From Brevibacillus invocatus (GTDB lineage Bacteria > Bacillota > Bacilli > Brevibacillales > Brevibacillaceae): DNA of 64,000 nucleotides. The notes below the pieces were generated by a model, which searched no databases, had not been told where the DNA came from, and worked only from the letters and a program-made list of their open reading frames with translations. The stretch lies in NCBI RefSeq assembly GCF_003710915.1, contig NZ_RHHR01000014.1, positions 1-64,000 on the forward strand, read 5' to 3'. How positions within the stretch are numbered: position 1 is the stretch's first letter; every line of letters starts with the position of its first letter. A program made the translations under genes and the position numbers. Positions 33,324 to 41,985 of the stretch are shown piece by piece.

Positions 33324-34133
33324 TTATACAAGGCGCAGGCTTGTGACCTGAATGTCGATGCTGGCGGGAGCGATGTTCAAGGTGTAGCTTACTTCCTTAT
33401 GCAGCTCGGATTGAAGCTCAATGATTCGTTCTGGAATGTACGTCCCATAAGGAACCTTCAGGGCCAGCGTCAGCTCGATACGCGGCAAGTCTTCAAAAGA
33501 GGTGTTCGCTTTTAGGATTTGATCGACTTCCTCATACTCGTTGCAGACACCCTGCACAATCTTGCGCAAGACCTGCGGATGGATCAGGATACGTCCTCCA
33601 GAAAAAGGAGGATGGACCACCGTAGATTCACCGCCATTCGCTTCCTTTTTGGAGGAAAAAATCCGTTGGGCAGAAGAGAGCAGTCGTTGGATAAAATCCT
33701 GTTCCACCTCAACGCGCGGGATGGGAATGACGTGTCTCCCCATCGTTTCCCGGATGTAGCGAGCAGCCTCGATATCCTGAGGACGCTTGATGGACTCGAT
33801 CGGGATGAATTCGACCGGCTCGGGTAGCTCCAGTGCTTCCACGATCCGTTCGATCATGCGCTGTGAAGTTCCTAGAACCAGCATCCGTTCCAAAGCGAGA
33901 TCAGTCAGCGCTTGCCGAACCTCATTCGCGTGATCTTCGTAATGAAAAATGGCGCGTTTTACTGCTTGAATTTTCGTTTTTTCATATTTGGCGGATGTAC
34001 CGGCTACCTTGCGTCCTTGATAAATCAAGATGCCGTCGTCGATGATCGCATCGATATTCATCCGGTGAGCCAGCTCCAGAGCCATTGAGCTCTTGCCTGT
34101 TCCGCTCGTTCCATACAAGGCGTAAATATTCAT
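33324..34133 (-). CDS. P-loop NTPase with Asp23/Gls24-like C-terminal region
   Basis: The ATG at 34133 behind GGAGGTGTCC gives 269 residues. The N-terminus is a P-loop: Walker A 'GTSGTGKSS' at residues 8-16, with 'AIIDDGILIYQGRKVAGTSA' further on. The C-terminal 90 residues ('GRILIHPQVLRKIVQGVCNE', 'RIELTLALKVPYGTYIPERI', 'VSYTLNIAPASIDIQVTSL') resemble the Asp23/Gls24 envelope-stress fold. Proteins with this pair of domains are conserved without a known role in some Bacillota, as far as I recall. It follows proC by 60 bp and may be cotranscribed. Confidence 0.65.
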   Translation of the reverse strand: MNIYALYGTSGTGKSSMALELAHRMNIDAIIDDGILIYQGRKVAGTSAKYEKTKIQAVKRAIFHYEDHANEVRQALTDLALERMLVLGTSQRMIERIVEALELPEPVEFIPIESIKRPQDIEAARYIRETMGRHVIPIPRVEVEQDFIQRLLSSAQRIFSSKKEANGGESTVVHPPFSGGRILIHPQVLRKIVQGVCNEYEEVDQILKANTSFEDLPRIELTLALKVPYGTYIPERIIELQSELHKEVSYTLNIAPASIDIQVTSLRLV

Positions 34134-34193
34134 GGACACCTCCGTGTTTCTCCAGCCCATCCAGTATACAACAGAAGGAAGGACAGACAAAAG

Positions 34194-35036
34194 CTAGCGG
34201 TACTGTGCGCCCAATTCACGGGAACGCTCAGTAGCGCGAAGAATGGCGGAAGTGACAGCTTCCTGAAACTGATACGATTGGAGAACCTCCAGACCAGCTT
34301 GAGTAGTTCCACCAGGACTGGTCACTTTTAGACGCAGCAGGGCAGGGTCCTCGCTGGTATCGAGCAGCATGTGCGCGGCGCCAAGCAAGGTCTGCAGGGT
34401 GAGCTGGCGGGCCGTTTCGCGACAGAGACCGGCTTTGGCTCCAGCTCCCACCATCGCCTCAACCAGATAGTAAATATAGGCAGGACCACTGCCGGAAAGG
34501 CCGGTCACAATGTCCAGCTCCTCCTCAGCGACGGTGAATACCGTGCCGATAGCTTCAAACAGGCGCGTGGCCAGCTCGAGCTGTTCTTCTGTCACAAAGC
34601 GATTGCAGGCAAGCCCGGTCGCAGACAGACCGATAGCAGATGACGTGTTAGGCATTGTCCGTATGATTGCACATTGTACGCCAAGCCATTCCTCGATCAG
34701 GGAAGTGGCCACTCCTGCGATCACCGAGATGACCAATTGACCCGGACGGACTGTGCCTTGCAGCTCCATCAATGCTTCCGCTGCATCCTTTGGCTTCATC
34801 GCCAGAATAAGGATGTCGGAAGTATCCACGAGCAGCTTTCGGTCCTGCGACACTTGCACTTGATAGGTATCAGCGAGTTGATCCAGTCGTTCCTGATTGT
34901 TGCGATTGGAAACCAGGATGTGCTCGGCGCTGAGAAGTCCCTTTTTCAAAATGCCGGAGAGCATGGCTTCAGCGATGGAGCCAGCTCCCAGAAAACCAAT
35001 ACGTCCTTCGATGGAAAATGCATGCTGTGTGTTCAT
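34194..35036 (-). CDS. proC: Pyrroline-5-carboxylate reductase
   Basis: The last step of proline synthesis reduces pyrroline-5-carboxylate with NAD(P)H. The ATG at 35036 is chosen behind AAAGGAGGAAGACAACC; the longer frame lies inside proA. The 280-residue product has the Rossmann start 'IGFLGAGSIAEAMLSGIL', 'LAMKPKDA', 'TMPNTSSAIG' and the substrate-site stretch 'LSGSGPAYIYYLVEAM', plus 'VTSPGGTT'. It is the third gene of proBAC. Confidence 0.95.
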   Translation of the reverse strand: MNTQHAFSIEGRIGFLGAGSIAEAMLSGILKKGLLSAEHILVSNRNNQERLDQLADTYQVQVSQDRKLLVDTSDILILAMKPKDAAEALMELQGTVRPGQLVISVIAGVATSLIEEWLGVQCAIIRTMPNTSSAIGLSATGLACNRFVTEEQLELATRLFEAIGTVFTVAEEELDIVTGLSGSGPAYIYYLVEAMVGAGAKAGLCRETARQLTLQTLLGAAHMLLDTSEDPALLRLKVTSPGGTTQAGLEVLQSYQFQEAVTSAILRATERSRELGAQYR

Positions 35037-35058
35037 GGTTGTCTTCCTCCTTTCGGGA

Positions 35059-36327
35059 CTATCGGATCTGCCCAGTGCCGCGTACGACGTATTTGTAAGA
35101 GGTGAGGGCAGGCAAGCCCATTGGTCCGCGAGCATGCAGCTTTTGCGTGCTGATGCCGATCTCGGCGCCAAAGCCGAATTCTCCGCCATCCGTAAAACGA
35201 GTGGAGGCATTATGGTAGACCGTAGTCGCATCTACAGTAGTGAGGAAGCGTTGTGCGGCTGCTTGGTCCTCTGTCACGATCGCTTCAGAGTGTCCGGTGC
35301 TGTGAAGCGAGATATGCTCCAGTGCATCCTCCAGCGTATCGACGGTACGTACCGCGATAATCAAGGTAGAGTATTCCGTATCCCAATCCTCTTCTGTGGC
35401 TTGCAGCAGAGAGGCGCTTAACGATGGATGAAGCTTTCTTGTGACGTCGCATGCACGAACCTCTACTCCTGCTTCGATCAGACGCTGCAAGAGCTCCAGC
35501 TGGCAGGAGGCAGGCCATTCACGGTGGAGGAGCAAGGTTTCTGCGGCGTTGCAGACTGCTGGTCTGCTCGTTTTGGCATTCAATACGATGGCCTCTGCCA
35601 TTGCATAATCCGCTGTTTTCTCCACAAAGATGTGGCAGTTGCCGACGCCCGTTTCCAATACAGGTACACTGGAGGTTTTCAGCACACGAGAGATCAGGCC
35701 AGCACCGCCGCGTGGAATGATCACATCGACCAGCCCGTTGGCTGTACACAGCATATCTACAGATTCGTGTTCGGCAAAAGGCAGGTATTGAACAGCTTCA
35801 GGAGAAAGACCTGTAGCCGTCAGGGCATCACGCATGCTTTTGACCAGGGCCAGGTTGCTGTTTACTGCACTGTGGCTGCCGCGCAGGACGATGGCGTTGC
35901 CGGTTTTCAGGGCGATGGCAGCAGCATCGATAGTCACATTGGGGCGTGCTTCATACACCATGCCAATCACGCCGAGTGGTACGCGAATCTGTTCCATCAC
36001 CAATCCATTCGAAAGGGTCCAGCGACTCATCGATTGACCGACTGGGTCTTCGAGAGCGACCAGTTGTTTCAAGCTTTCCACCAGATCGAGTACACGTCCG
36101 GTGGTCAAGCGAAGGCGGTCCAAATAAGAGGCGGGCTGTCCGTCTGCTTCGGCTTTGGCCAGATCCCGTTCATTTGCCTCCAGGATCACTTTCTCATCCG
36201 TGAGGAGTTGTTCACCGAGCGCCGTCAATGCCTTGTCTTTATCCTCCCGTGTCAAGAGCGCCATTTTGCGGGACGCTTGCTTCGCTAATCTTAACTGCTC
36301 CTGCAGTTGTTGCTTCCAGTTCCCCAT
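35059..36327 (-). CDS. proA: Gamma-glutamyl phosphate reductase
   Basis: The enzyme reduces glutamyl-5-phosphate to the semialdehyde. The ATG at 36327 is preferred because AAGGAG touches the earlier ATG at 36336. The 422-residue protein has 'IGMVYEARPNVTIDAAAI', the catalytic Cys region 'SRPAVCNAAETLL' and the C-terminal 'STRFTDGGEFGFGAEIGIST'. It is the second gene of the T-box-controlled operon. Confidence 0.95.
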   Translation of the reverse strand: MGNWKQQLQEQLRLAKQASRKMALLTREDKDKALTALGEQLLTDEKVILEANERDLAKAEADGQPASYLDRLRLTTGRVLDLVESLKQLVALEDPVGQSMSRWTLSNGLVMEQIRVPLGVIGMVYEARPNVTIDAAAIALKTGNAIVLRGSHSAVNSNLALVKSMRDALTATGLSPEAVQYLPFAEHESVDMLCTANGLVDVIIPRGGAGLISRVLKTSSVPVLETGVGNCHIFVEKTADYAMAEAIVLNAKTSRPAVCNAAETLLLHREWPASCQLELLQRLIEAGVEVRACDVTRKLHPSLSASLLQATEEDWDTEYSTLIIAVRTVDTLEDALEHISLHSTGHSEAIVTEDQAAAQRFLTTVDATTVYHNASTRFTDGGEFGFGAEIGISTQKLHARGPMGLPALTSYKYVVRGTGQIR

Positions 36328-36388
36328 AATCTCCATCTCCTTTTCTCTCTATAAAATGTAGGCAAATAACTTGCCATGCCTGTTGAAG

Positions 36389-37486
36389 CTAGATGGTCTG
36401 TGTCCATTGATCGCGATGTATGACAGTACCGCTGCGTCGCGTTGCTTTGGTGCCAAGCGAATCTGTCAGATCTTCGGCAGCAAAGCGGCTGACACCTCGA
36501 CCGATTAATTCACCCTCGCAGTACACCTCAATGACCTCTCCTTGATTAAAAGTCCCGTTTACATCGCGCACACCCGCCAAAAGGAGGCTGCGTCTTTGTT
36601 CCAGGATGGCTTCGGCTGCACCTTGGTCGATCGTAATCGAGCCACGGGTAGGGGAGTGCAGGGCGATCCACTGCTTGCGGGTAGGTAAACCGCTGAGAGC
36701 GGGTGCTTCCGGACTGTAGTTGACGTAAGTGCCATTTCCATCTCCCGTCAGGACTTCAAGCAGATCGGAGGATTGATCCAATTTTCCGATAAAGCTGGGA
36801 ATGCCCAATCCTTGTGCGGTTCTGGCTGCGATCAGCTTGGAGCGCATGCCGCCCGTTCCCAGCTGGGAAGCACCGCCAGCCAGATTTTCTATTTCATCTG
36901 TCACTTCTGGCAGCCAGGCGATTCGTTGGGCGTCGGAATTGTAGCGAGGATCCTTGTCGTACAACCCGTTGGTGTCGGTCAGGATCATGTACAAATCGGC
37001 GTGTACCAGGCCAGCCACCAGTGCTCCCAGCATGTCATTGTCGCCAAAAGTCAGCTCTGCTACGGACACGGTGTCGTTTTCGTTAATGATCGGCAAGATG
37101 TTTTTATCGAGTAAAAGCGACAAGGTTTGAAAGGCGTGCTGATAACGCTCCCGATGGGAAAAGTCACTTCTGGTGAGCAGAATTTGTGCTACGCTGCATT
37201 GATGTGCGCCGAACAGTTGCGTATAGGTTTGCATCAGGAGACTCTGCCCAATGGCTGCTGCTGCTTGCTTTGCGGCTAGTGTGCGCGGTCTTTGTTTATA
37301 GCCCAGTTTTTGATAACCGCTGGCTACTGCACCAGACGAGACGAGCACGACCTGATGGCCCGCATCCCGCAGCTGACTGACAGCCGAGACGAGGAGCGAC
37401 ATTTTTTGAGGATCTACACCTCCTGAGGATGCCGCCAACGAACTGCTGCCCACCTTTACAACCAACCGCATTTTCCCTTTCTTCAT
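36389..37486 (-). CDS. proB: Glutamate 5-kinase
   Basis: The enzyme phosphorylates glutamate at the start of proline synthesis. The 365-residue protein has the amino-acid-kinase domain ('VVKVGSSSLA', 'VLVSSGAVASG', 'IINENDTVSVAELTFGDND') and a C-terminal PUA domain ('LIGRGVSRFAAEDL'). It is the first gene after the T-box leader, and the start MKKGKMRLV is well placed relative to GGGGGTAC upstream. Confidence 0.95.
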   Translation of the reverse strand: MKKGKMRLVVKVGSSSLAASSGGVDPQKMSLLVSAVSQLRDAGHQVVLVSSGAVASGYQKLGYKQRPRTLAAKQAAAAIGQSLLMQTYTQLFGAHQCSVAQILLTRSDFSHRERYQHAFQTLSLLLDKNILPIINENDTVSVAELTFGDNDMLGALVAGLVHADLYMILTDTNGLYDKDPRYNSDAQRIAWLPEVTDEIENLAGGASQLGTGGMRSKLIAARTAQGLGIPSFIGKLDQSSDLLEVLTGDGNGTYVNYSPEAPALSGLPTRKQWIALHSPTRGSITIDQGAAEAILEQRRSLLLAGVRDVNGTFNQGEVIEVYCEGELIGRGVSRFAAEDLTDSLGTKATRRSGTVIHRDQWTQTI

Positions 37487-37521
37487 TGCTGTACCCCCTG
37501 ATTCCAGTGAAAAAATAAATT

Positions 37522-37621
37522 AGAAAAACTTGGCTTATCGCAGTCCGATAGCGAAAGCCTTAGTTTTTCTTATACTTTCATCCTTTATCGCGTCAGTGAA
37601 GTTAAACTTTCTGAAAGTATA
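37522..37621 (-). promoter_or_regulatory. Two extra hairpins between the T-box terminator and proB
   Basis: One hairpin pairs AGAAAAACT (37522 on) with AGTTTTTCT (to 37570) around an inner stem. The second pairs TATACTTTCA (37571-37580) with TGAAAGTATA (37612-37621). Neither belongs to the standard T-box. I cannot assign a role; the first may be a second attenuator. Confidence 0.4.
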
Positions 37622-37906
37622 AAAAAGCCCTCTCGTCTCTTTGATAAGGACGAAAGGGCGTTGATGACCTCCGCGGTACCACCTTACTTGACGTTATGCA
37701 CGAGAAGCTTTTGCTTCAGGCGGTAACGTCCGGCTCTCTTTCTTGGATAACAGGTGAAAGAAACCTGTCCAGGTCATCCCTGGATGCTCTGGGGTGGGTT
37801 CAAACTGATTCGAAGGACGAAACCTCTCAGCCAATGGATTTCGCTCTCTGGACCTGAAGGGCAGTTTTACTGTTCCCCGTCATAGCTCATTCGGTATGCT
37901 TATTAA
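37621..37906 (-). promoter_or_regulatory. T-box riboswitch, proline (CCC specifier)
   Basis: Reading leftward, the T-box sequence AAGTAAGGTGGTACCGCGG lies near 37691-37673, followed by a terminator at 37659-37627 with a T run. Stem I has the 'GGCTGAGAG' loop, and the specifier position in 'GAACCCACC' gives CCC, a proline codon, at 37798-37796. T-boxes sense uncharged tRNA, here tRNA-Pro, and allow proBAC expression on proline starvation. The promoter is TTGACA (37942-37937) with AATAAT (37918-37913). Confidence 0.93.
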
Positions 37907-37947
37907 TACATAATTATTCGCTTGGTCTCACATAAATGTCAAGCGGA

Positions 37948-38619
37948 TTATTGAAATTGGTCATTTCCATAGGTACCCATACGCGATTTGATCTCGTAGC
38001 GCTTCGTTTTGTCGTCGCGCATTAACTGGTAGCGAAGCGTTCGATCCGAGGAGAAGGCCGGGTCTGTCACATTTTGGACAGAGACGCGAATTTCACTGTT
38101 CAGTTTTTCCACTGCGGTGTTCCGGACGGATATCAACACTGGATAATCGACGTTTGGAATCGCAACGTACAGCTTATTCTTGATCTGCTTGGTGGAAAGG
38201 TTGTCATAGAGGGCCTCAGACAATGATCTGCTCCAGAACTTGGAGAAATAGGCGATCACTTTGTCCTTGCTGTCAAAGCGTTTGGGCAGTTCAAGGTAGG
38301 TGATTCCATCTTCGTGAGCGGTTTTTCCTTTCGTATGGTCGATTGCGGCGTAGTAGACATCCTCCACGACGTGTTCGGCCCGGTTCAGGAAAATGACGAT
38401 GTTCATTTTGCTGTCATCCAGCTTTTGAATGGCGACACTTCGAGCAGGACGTTTCTGTTTGGTTGCTTTGCTTTGGGTCTTCGCCGTTTTTTCATTCTTT
38501 TTGCTTTGACTTGTAGCTGTTTTTTCGTTCTTTTTGCCTTGACTGGTATTAGAAGCATTGCAACCGGTCACCAGAATAGACAGCAACAGCAAATAGATCC
38601 AACCGTGCTTCATTTTCAT
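37948..38619 (-). CDS. Lipoprotein with Lys/Gln/Ser-rich linker, possibly IseA-like domain
   Basis: The ATG at 38619 behind AGAGGTGTGCAGGT gives 223 residues; the long N-terminal extension of the frame is upstream sequence. The start 'MKMKHGWIYLLLLSILVTGC' is a lipoprotein signal. A linker repeats 'KKNEKTA' twice. The C-terminal domain ('ELPKRFDSKDKVIAYFSKFW', 'SEALYDNL', 'TLRYQLMRDDKTKRYEIKS') recalls the IseA/YoeB inhibitor of wall endopeptidases, but the match is loose. It is anchored outside the membrane; function unproven. Confidence 0.6.
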   Translation of the reverse strand: MKMKHGWIYLLLLSILVTGCNASNTSQGKKNEKTATSQSKKNEKTAKTQSKATKQKRPARSVAIQKLDDSKMNIVIFLNRAEHVVEDVYYAAIDHTKGKTAHEDGITYLELPKRFDSKDKVIAYFSKFWSRSLSEALYDNLSTKQIKNKLYVAIPNVDYPVLISVRNTAVEKLNSEIRVSVQNVTDPAFSSDRTLRYQLMRDDKTKRYEIKSRMGTYGNDQFQ

Positions 38620-38737
38620 ACCTGCACACCTCTTTGGAGATTTTCCCTTAGCGTGTGTGGGATTCATAGGGAATAGACATGTAACATTTTCCCTGACCAC
38701 TCCGTAAATCGAGTGAAAAAAGGAAACAGGATGGGGG

Positions 38738-38766
38738 TTGTCTACTACTCTGAATATGTCTATCAT
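38738..38766 (+). promoter_or_regulatory. Promoter of the 38809 gene
   Basis: TTGTCT (38738-38743) and TATCAT (38761-38766) have a 17-bp spacer, and the ribosome site GAGGTGG of the next gene follows 26 bp later. This also excludes the longer reading frame beginning at 38713. Confidence 0.55.
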
Positions 38767-38808
38767 GGAGAGAGCTATGCAGACCGAAATAATAGAGGTG
38801 GAAAATAT

Positions 38809-39222
38809 ATGTTTGGATTTGGAAAAAAGGCTAAGAAGCTGGAAGGCACCGATATCTTGATTATCAAGACCAGTGAAGCAAAAAACCGCCATTTTTATAT
38901 GGTTGCTTTCCCCAGCATGTTCGCCAATGACATTGTCTCTATGTTGAAAAAATTGGAAAAATCAAAGCTGAACAAAAAAGAAATTTTGGGGGAAATCGGT
39001 GGGTTTCACATCGTGACCCATCTGGAAGCCTTGACGAGCTACGAAGTATTTGAAGAGAACGATATGGAAGCGCAGCCTGTACTGATTCAGGATTTTGCCA
39101 GCATCCTCCTGCGCCGCTTGGAAGCGATTGATGAAAACGGAGATGGAGACGATTCCGATCTGGCTTTCATCATGGGCGAGCTGACTATGCTTCGCGACGG
39201 AAGCTACGTACCGCAAAATTAA
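38809..39222 (+). CDS. Conserved-looking protein of unknown function (137 aa)
   Basis: The ATG at 38809 is chosen because GAGGTGG lies upstream and the longer frame would begin above the promoter. The product starts 'MFGFGKKAKKLEGTDILIIK', is soluble and mixed alpha/beta, has no Cys or membrane helix, and has an acidic 'DENGDGDDSD' stretch in its C-terminal part. I do not recognise the family. It is a single gene with its own promoter and a weak terminator. Confidence 0.6.
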   Translation: MFGFGKKAKKLEGTDILIIKTSEAKNRHFYMVAFPSMFANDIVSMLKKLEKSKLNKKEILGEIGGFHIVTHLEALTSYEVFEENDMEAQPVLIQDFASILLRRLEAIDENGDGDDSDLAFIMGELTMLRDGSYVPQN

Positions 39223-39242
39223 ATACGGATTCTAGTAAAAAA

Positions 39243-39278
39243 AGAGAGCTGGGTGCGATGATCCGGCTCTTCTTCCTT
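39243..39278 (+). terminator. Probable terminator
   Basis: AGAGCTGG and CCGGCTCT pair with one mismatch around a 10-base loop and are followed by TCTTCCTT. It is weaker than the other terminators in the window. Confidence 0.5.
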
Positions 39279-39358
39279 ATGCTGGAAACCTTTTGATACA
39301 TGGATTCGTATGAATAGGGAAAGTGTCTGGAAATACTCTTGTGGACAGGAGTGAGCAT

Positions 39359-40084
39359 ATGATAGAGCTGAATGGAGTCAGCAAAAGCTACAATGGTACT
39401 TACAAGGCAGTCGATCATCTTGATTTGACTGTACCAAAAGGTGAAATATTCGGTTTCCTCGGTCCCAACGGAGCAGGGAAGACGACGACGATAAAAATGA
39501 TAACAGGCATCATCAAGCCCGACGCAGGTCAGATTCGCATCAACGGAAAAGAGATCGGCGTCGACACGATTGAAGCGAAAAAACAGTTTGGTTATGTACC
39601 GGACAGTCCCGACTTGTTTTTACGGCTGAAAGGCTTGGAATACGTCAGCTTCATGGCAGATATATACGGTGTGGAGCAGGAGGTTCGCAACAGCCGCATA
39701 CACAGTCTTGCCAAGCGATTTGACATGCTGGACGCACTCGGCGATACGATACAGAGCTACTCTCACGGGATGAGGCAAAAGATCGTCATTATGGGTGTGC
39801 TCGTGCATCATCCAGAGGTGTGGATTCTCGATGAGCCGCTGACAGGACTGGATCCGAAGTCCTCCTATACGTTGAAAGAAATGATGCGGGAGCACGCAGA
39901 CAGCGGCAGAAGCGTATTTTTTTCAACACATGTTCTGGAAGTAGCTGAGAAGCTGTGTGACCGAGTCGCGATCATCAACAAGGGGAAAATCCTCTTTTGT
40001 GGAACATTTCCGCAGATGCAGGAGCATTTCCAGTCTCACGAATCTCTGGAAAGCCTGTTCCTGGAGCTGACCAAGCATGAATAA
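39359..40084 (+). CDS. ABC transporter ATPase
   Basis: The ATG at 39359 behind ACAGGAGTGAGCAT gives 241 residues. Walker A 'GPNGAGKTT', Q-loop region 'GYVPDSPDL', signature 'YSHGMRQK', Walker B 'VWILDEPLTGLDP' and 'FSTHVLE' mark an ABC-2-type exporter ATPase. It overlaps the permease gene by 8 bases. Cargo unknown. Confidence 0.9.
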   Translation: MIELNGVSKSYNGTYKAVDHLDLTVPKGEIFGFLGPNGAGKTTTIKMITGIIKPDAGQIRINGKEIGVDTIEAKKQFGYVPDSPDLFLRLKGLEYVSFMADIYGVEQEVRNSRIHSLAKRFDMLDALGDTIQSYSHGMRQKIVIMGVLVHHPEVWILDEPLTGLDPKSSYTLKEMMREHADSGRSVFFSTHVLEVAEKLCDRVAIINKGKILFCGTFPQMQEHFQSHESLESLFLELTKHE

Positions 40085-41741
40085 CATCTGGCTTTTGACC
40101 AAAATCATGCTGAAAAACGCAGGCCCGCTATGGAAGAGCAAAAAGGGAAGCGGCTGGAAAAGCATCCTGCTGCTCGTCGCTATTCTCGTTGGAATGATGC
40201 CCATGGTCATCAGCGGAGCCTGGTTCCTGTCCGGATTGTACGATGGATTGGCGATGATCGGCCAAGAAAGTGCCCTGCTTGGGTTAGGTCTGGCACTGGT
40301 ATCATTCACTATTTTTGTACTCGGCATTGTCTATGTCCTCACGGTATTTTACTACTCACAGGATGTAGAGCATTTTTTGCCGTTGCCCTTGGCACCCCGA
40401 GAAATACTTGGAGCCAAGTTCCTGGTCGCTCTCATTTATGAATACCTGACAGAGTTGATCTTGTTAGGACCATTGCTGATTGTTTTTGGGATAAAAAGCG
40501 GTGCAGGGCTAGTTTTCTACCTGTATTCGATCCTTCTATTTCTGGTCGTCCCGATCGTGCCCTTGGTGCTTGCGTCACTGCTGGTTATGCTGTTCATGCG
40601 CTATACCAACATCGGCAAGAAAAAGGACCGTTTCCGTCTGATCGGTGGGATCATAGGCCTTGGCGCTGCGCTTGGCTTCCAGTTTTTCGTACAACGGCAA
40701 AGAGGCTCGATGGAAGACGTGGAGAAGCTCCAGCAACAGATTTTGTCAGGCGACAACGTCCTGCTTAATCTCGCGACGCAGCTGTTCCCGACCAGCAAGC
40801 TTGCTGTGTTTGCACTGGTCAACAGTGGCTACTTGGCTGGCTTGGGCTACCTGCTGGCGTTTATTTTGACTACAGGAGCAGCAGTTCTCCTCTTTTTGTT
40901 TGCCGGGGATCGTCTCTATTTCGCTGGTGTGATGGGGGTCAGTGAGTCGGCATCCAAGCGGAAAAAAGTAGGGGGACAGGATTTTGCCAAGCTGGCCAAG
41001 GTGCGCTCTCCCTGGTGGTCCTATGCGCTCAAGGAGTGGCGAATGCTGTGGCGAACGCCAGCTTATATGCTCAACTGCTTGCTGCCCAGCTTGATCATGC
41101 CGGTTTTTGTCCTGATTCCACTGTTCGGTATCCAGGAGAGAGGTGAACTGATCACAGCCTTGAGCGGATGGATCGAAGGAATGGGAGGCTTAAGCCTGGC
41201 GATCTTTTTCGCAGGCAGCTTGTTTATAGCTGGAATGAACAGCGCATCTGCTACGGCTATCACGAGGGATGGTCAGGGATTTTTTCTGAACAAGACCTTT
41301 CCCATTTCGTTTATCCAGCTGCTTATGGGTAAACTGCTGCCTGGTGTGATGATGAGCTTCATTAGTATTCTGTTTCTTCTGGTCGCAGCTGCTTGGTTCC
41401 TGAACATCTCACCCATTTTCCTATTGATTTGTCTCTTGGTTGCTCTTCCAGGAGTGGTTCTGATCAATGTACTGGGTATCCTGATCGATATCCATATGCC
41501 AAAGCTTGCCTGGACCTCGGAGCAAGAAGCCGTCAAGCAAAACCTCAATCCGCTATTCGCCATCCTGGTCGCGCTATTGACGGCAGGGATAACGGTAGTT
41601 CTGGTATTTTTGACCCAGAGTCAAGGCTCGTTATTATCTGTGGCGGTCATGCTTTTTATCGTCTTTTCCGGCCTGGACTTTCTGCTATATCGGGTTTTGG
41701 TTAAAAAGGGTCCGGGTTGGATCGAAAAAATAGAAAATTAG
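40077..41741 (+). CDS. ABC-2-type transporter permease
   Basis: The 554-residue protein has about twelve hydrophobic helices, more than a standard six-helix ABC-2 permease, with a central soluble segment near residues 280-320 ('ASKRKKVGGQDFAKLAKVRS'). It probably forms the whole membrane part with the ATPase before it. Similar large permeases occur next to single ATPases in Bacillota, with unknown cargo. Confidence 0.8.
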   Translation: MNNIWLLTKIMLKNAGPLWKSKKGSGWKSILLLVAILVGMMPMVISGAWFLSGLYDGLAMIGQESALLGLGLALVSFTIFVLGIVYVLTVFYYSQDVEHFLPLPLAPREILGAKFLVALIYEYLTELILLGPLLIVFGIKSGAGLVFYLYSILLFLVVPIVPLVLASLLVMLFMRYTNIGKKKDRFRLIGGIIGLGAALGFQFFVQRQRGSMEDVEKLQQQILSGDNVLLNLATQLFPTSKLAVFALVNSGYLAGLGYLLAFILTTGAAVLLFLFAGDRLYFAGVMGVSESASKRKKVGGQDFAKLAKVRSPWWSYALKEWRMLWRTPAYMLNCLLPSLIMPVFVLIPLFGIQERGELITALSGWIEGMGGLSLAIFFAGSLFIAGMNSASATAITRDGQGFFLNKTFPISFIQLLMGKLLPGVMMSFISILFLLVAAAWFLNISPIFLLICLLVALPGVVLINVLGILIDIHMPKLAWTSEQEAVKQNLNPLFAILVALLTAGITVVLVFLTQSQGSLLSVAVMLFIVFSGLDFLLYRVLVKKGPGWIEKIEN

Positions 41742-41750
41742 CTATGCGAC

Positions 41751-41782
41751 AACTGTCCTAGGTCTATAGGGCAGTTTCTTTG
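41751..41782 (+). terminator. Terminator after the ABC transporter
   Basis: AACTG-T-CCTA and TAGG-G-CAGTT pair around a short loop and are followed by TCTTTGTTTT. The rest of the 240-bp gap holds a TTATTCC...GGAATAA hairpin (41853-41887) of unknown meaning. Confidence 0.6.
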
Positions 41783-41985
41783 TTTTCACCTGTTTTTACC
41801 TTTACAGATTGGCAATTAATTGGTATTTTGTTTGACGAACGTATTATTCAATTTATTCCTATCTGCATAAGGATAACCTCGGAATAAACGACCTACATAC
41901 CAGTGGCGTTCAGACATAAAGGAAAAATCTTTGCCGTATACTGAAATGTTTAAAAATGGGTGATAGAGGAAAGGAGAACAATACG

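Noticed and set aside
35428-36288. A 286-codon open frame opposite proA
   Set aside because: Antisense shadow; no domain pattern and no start signal.
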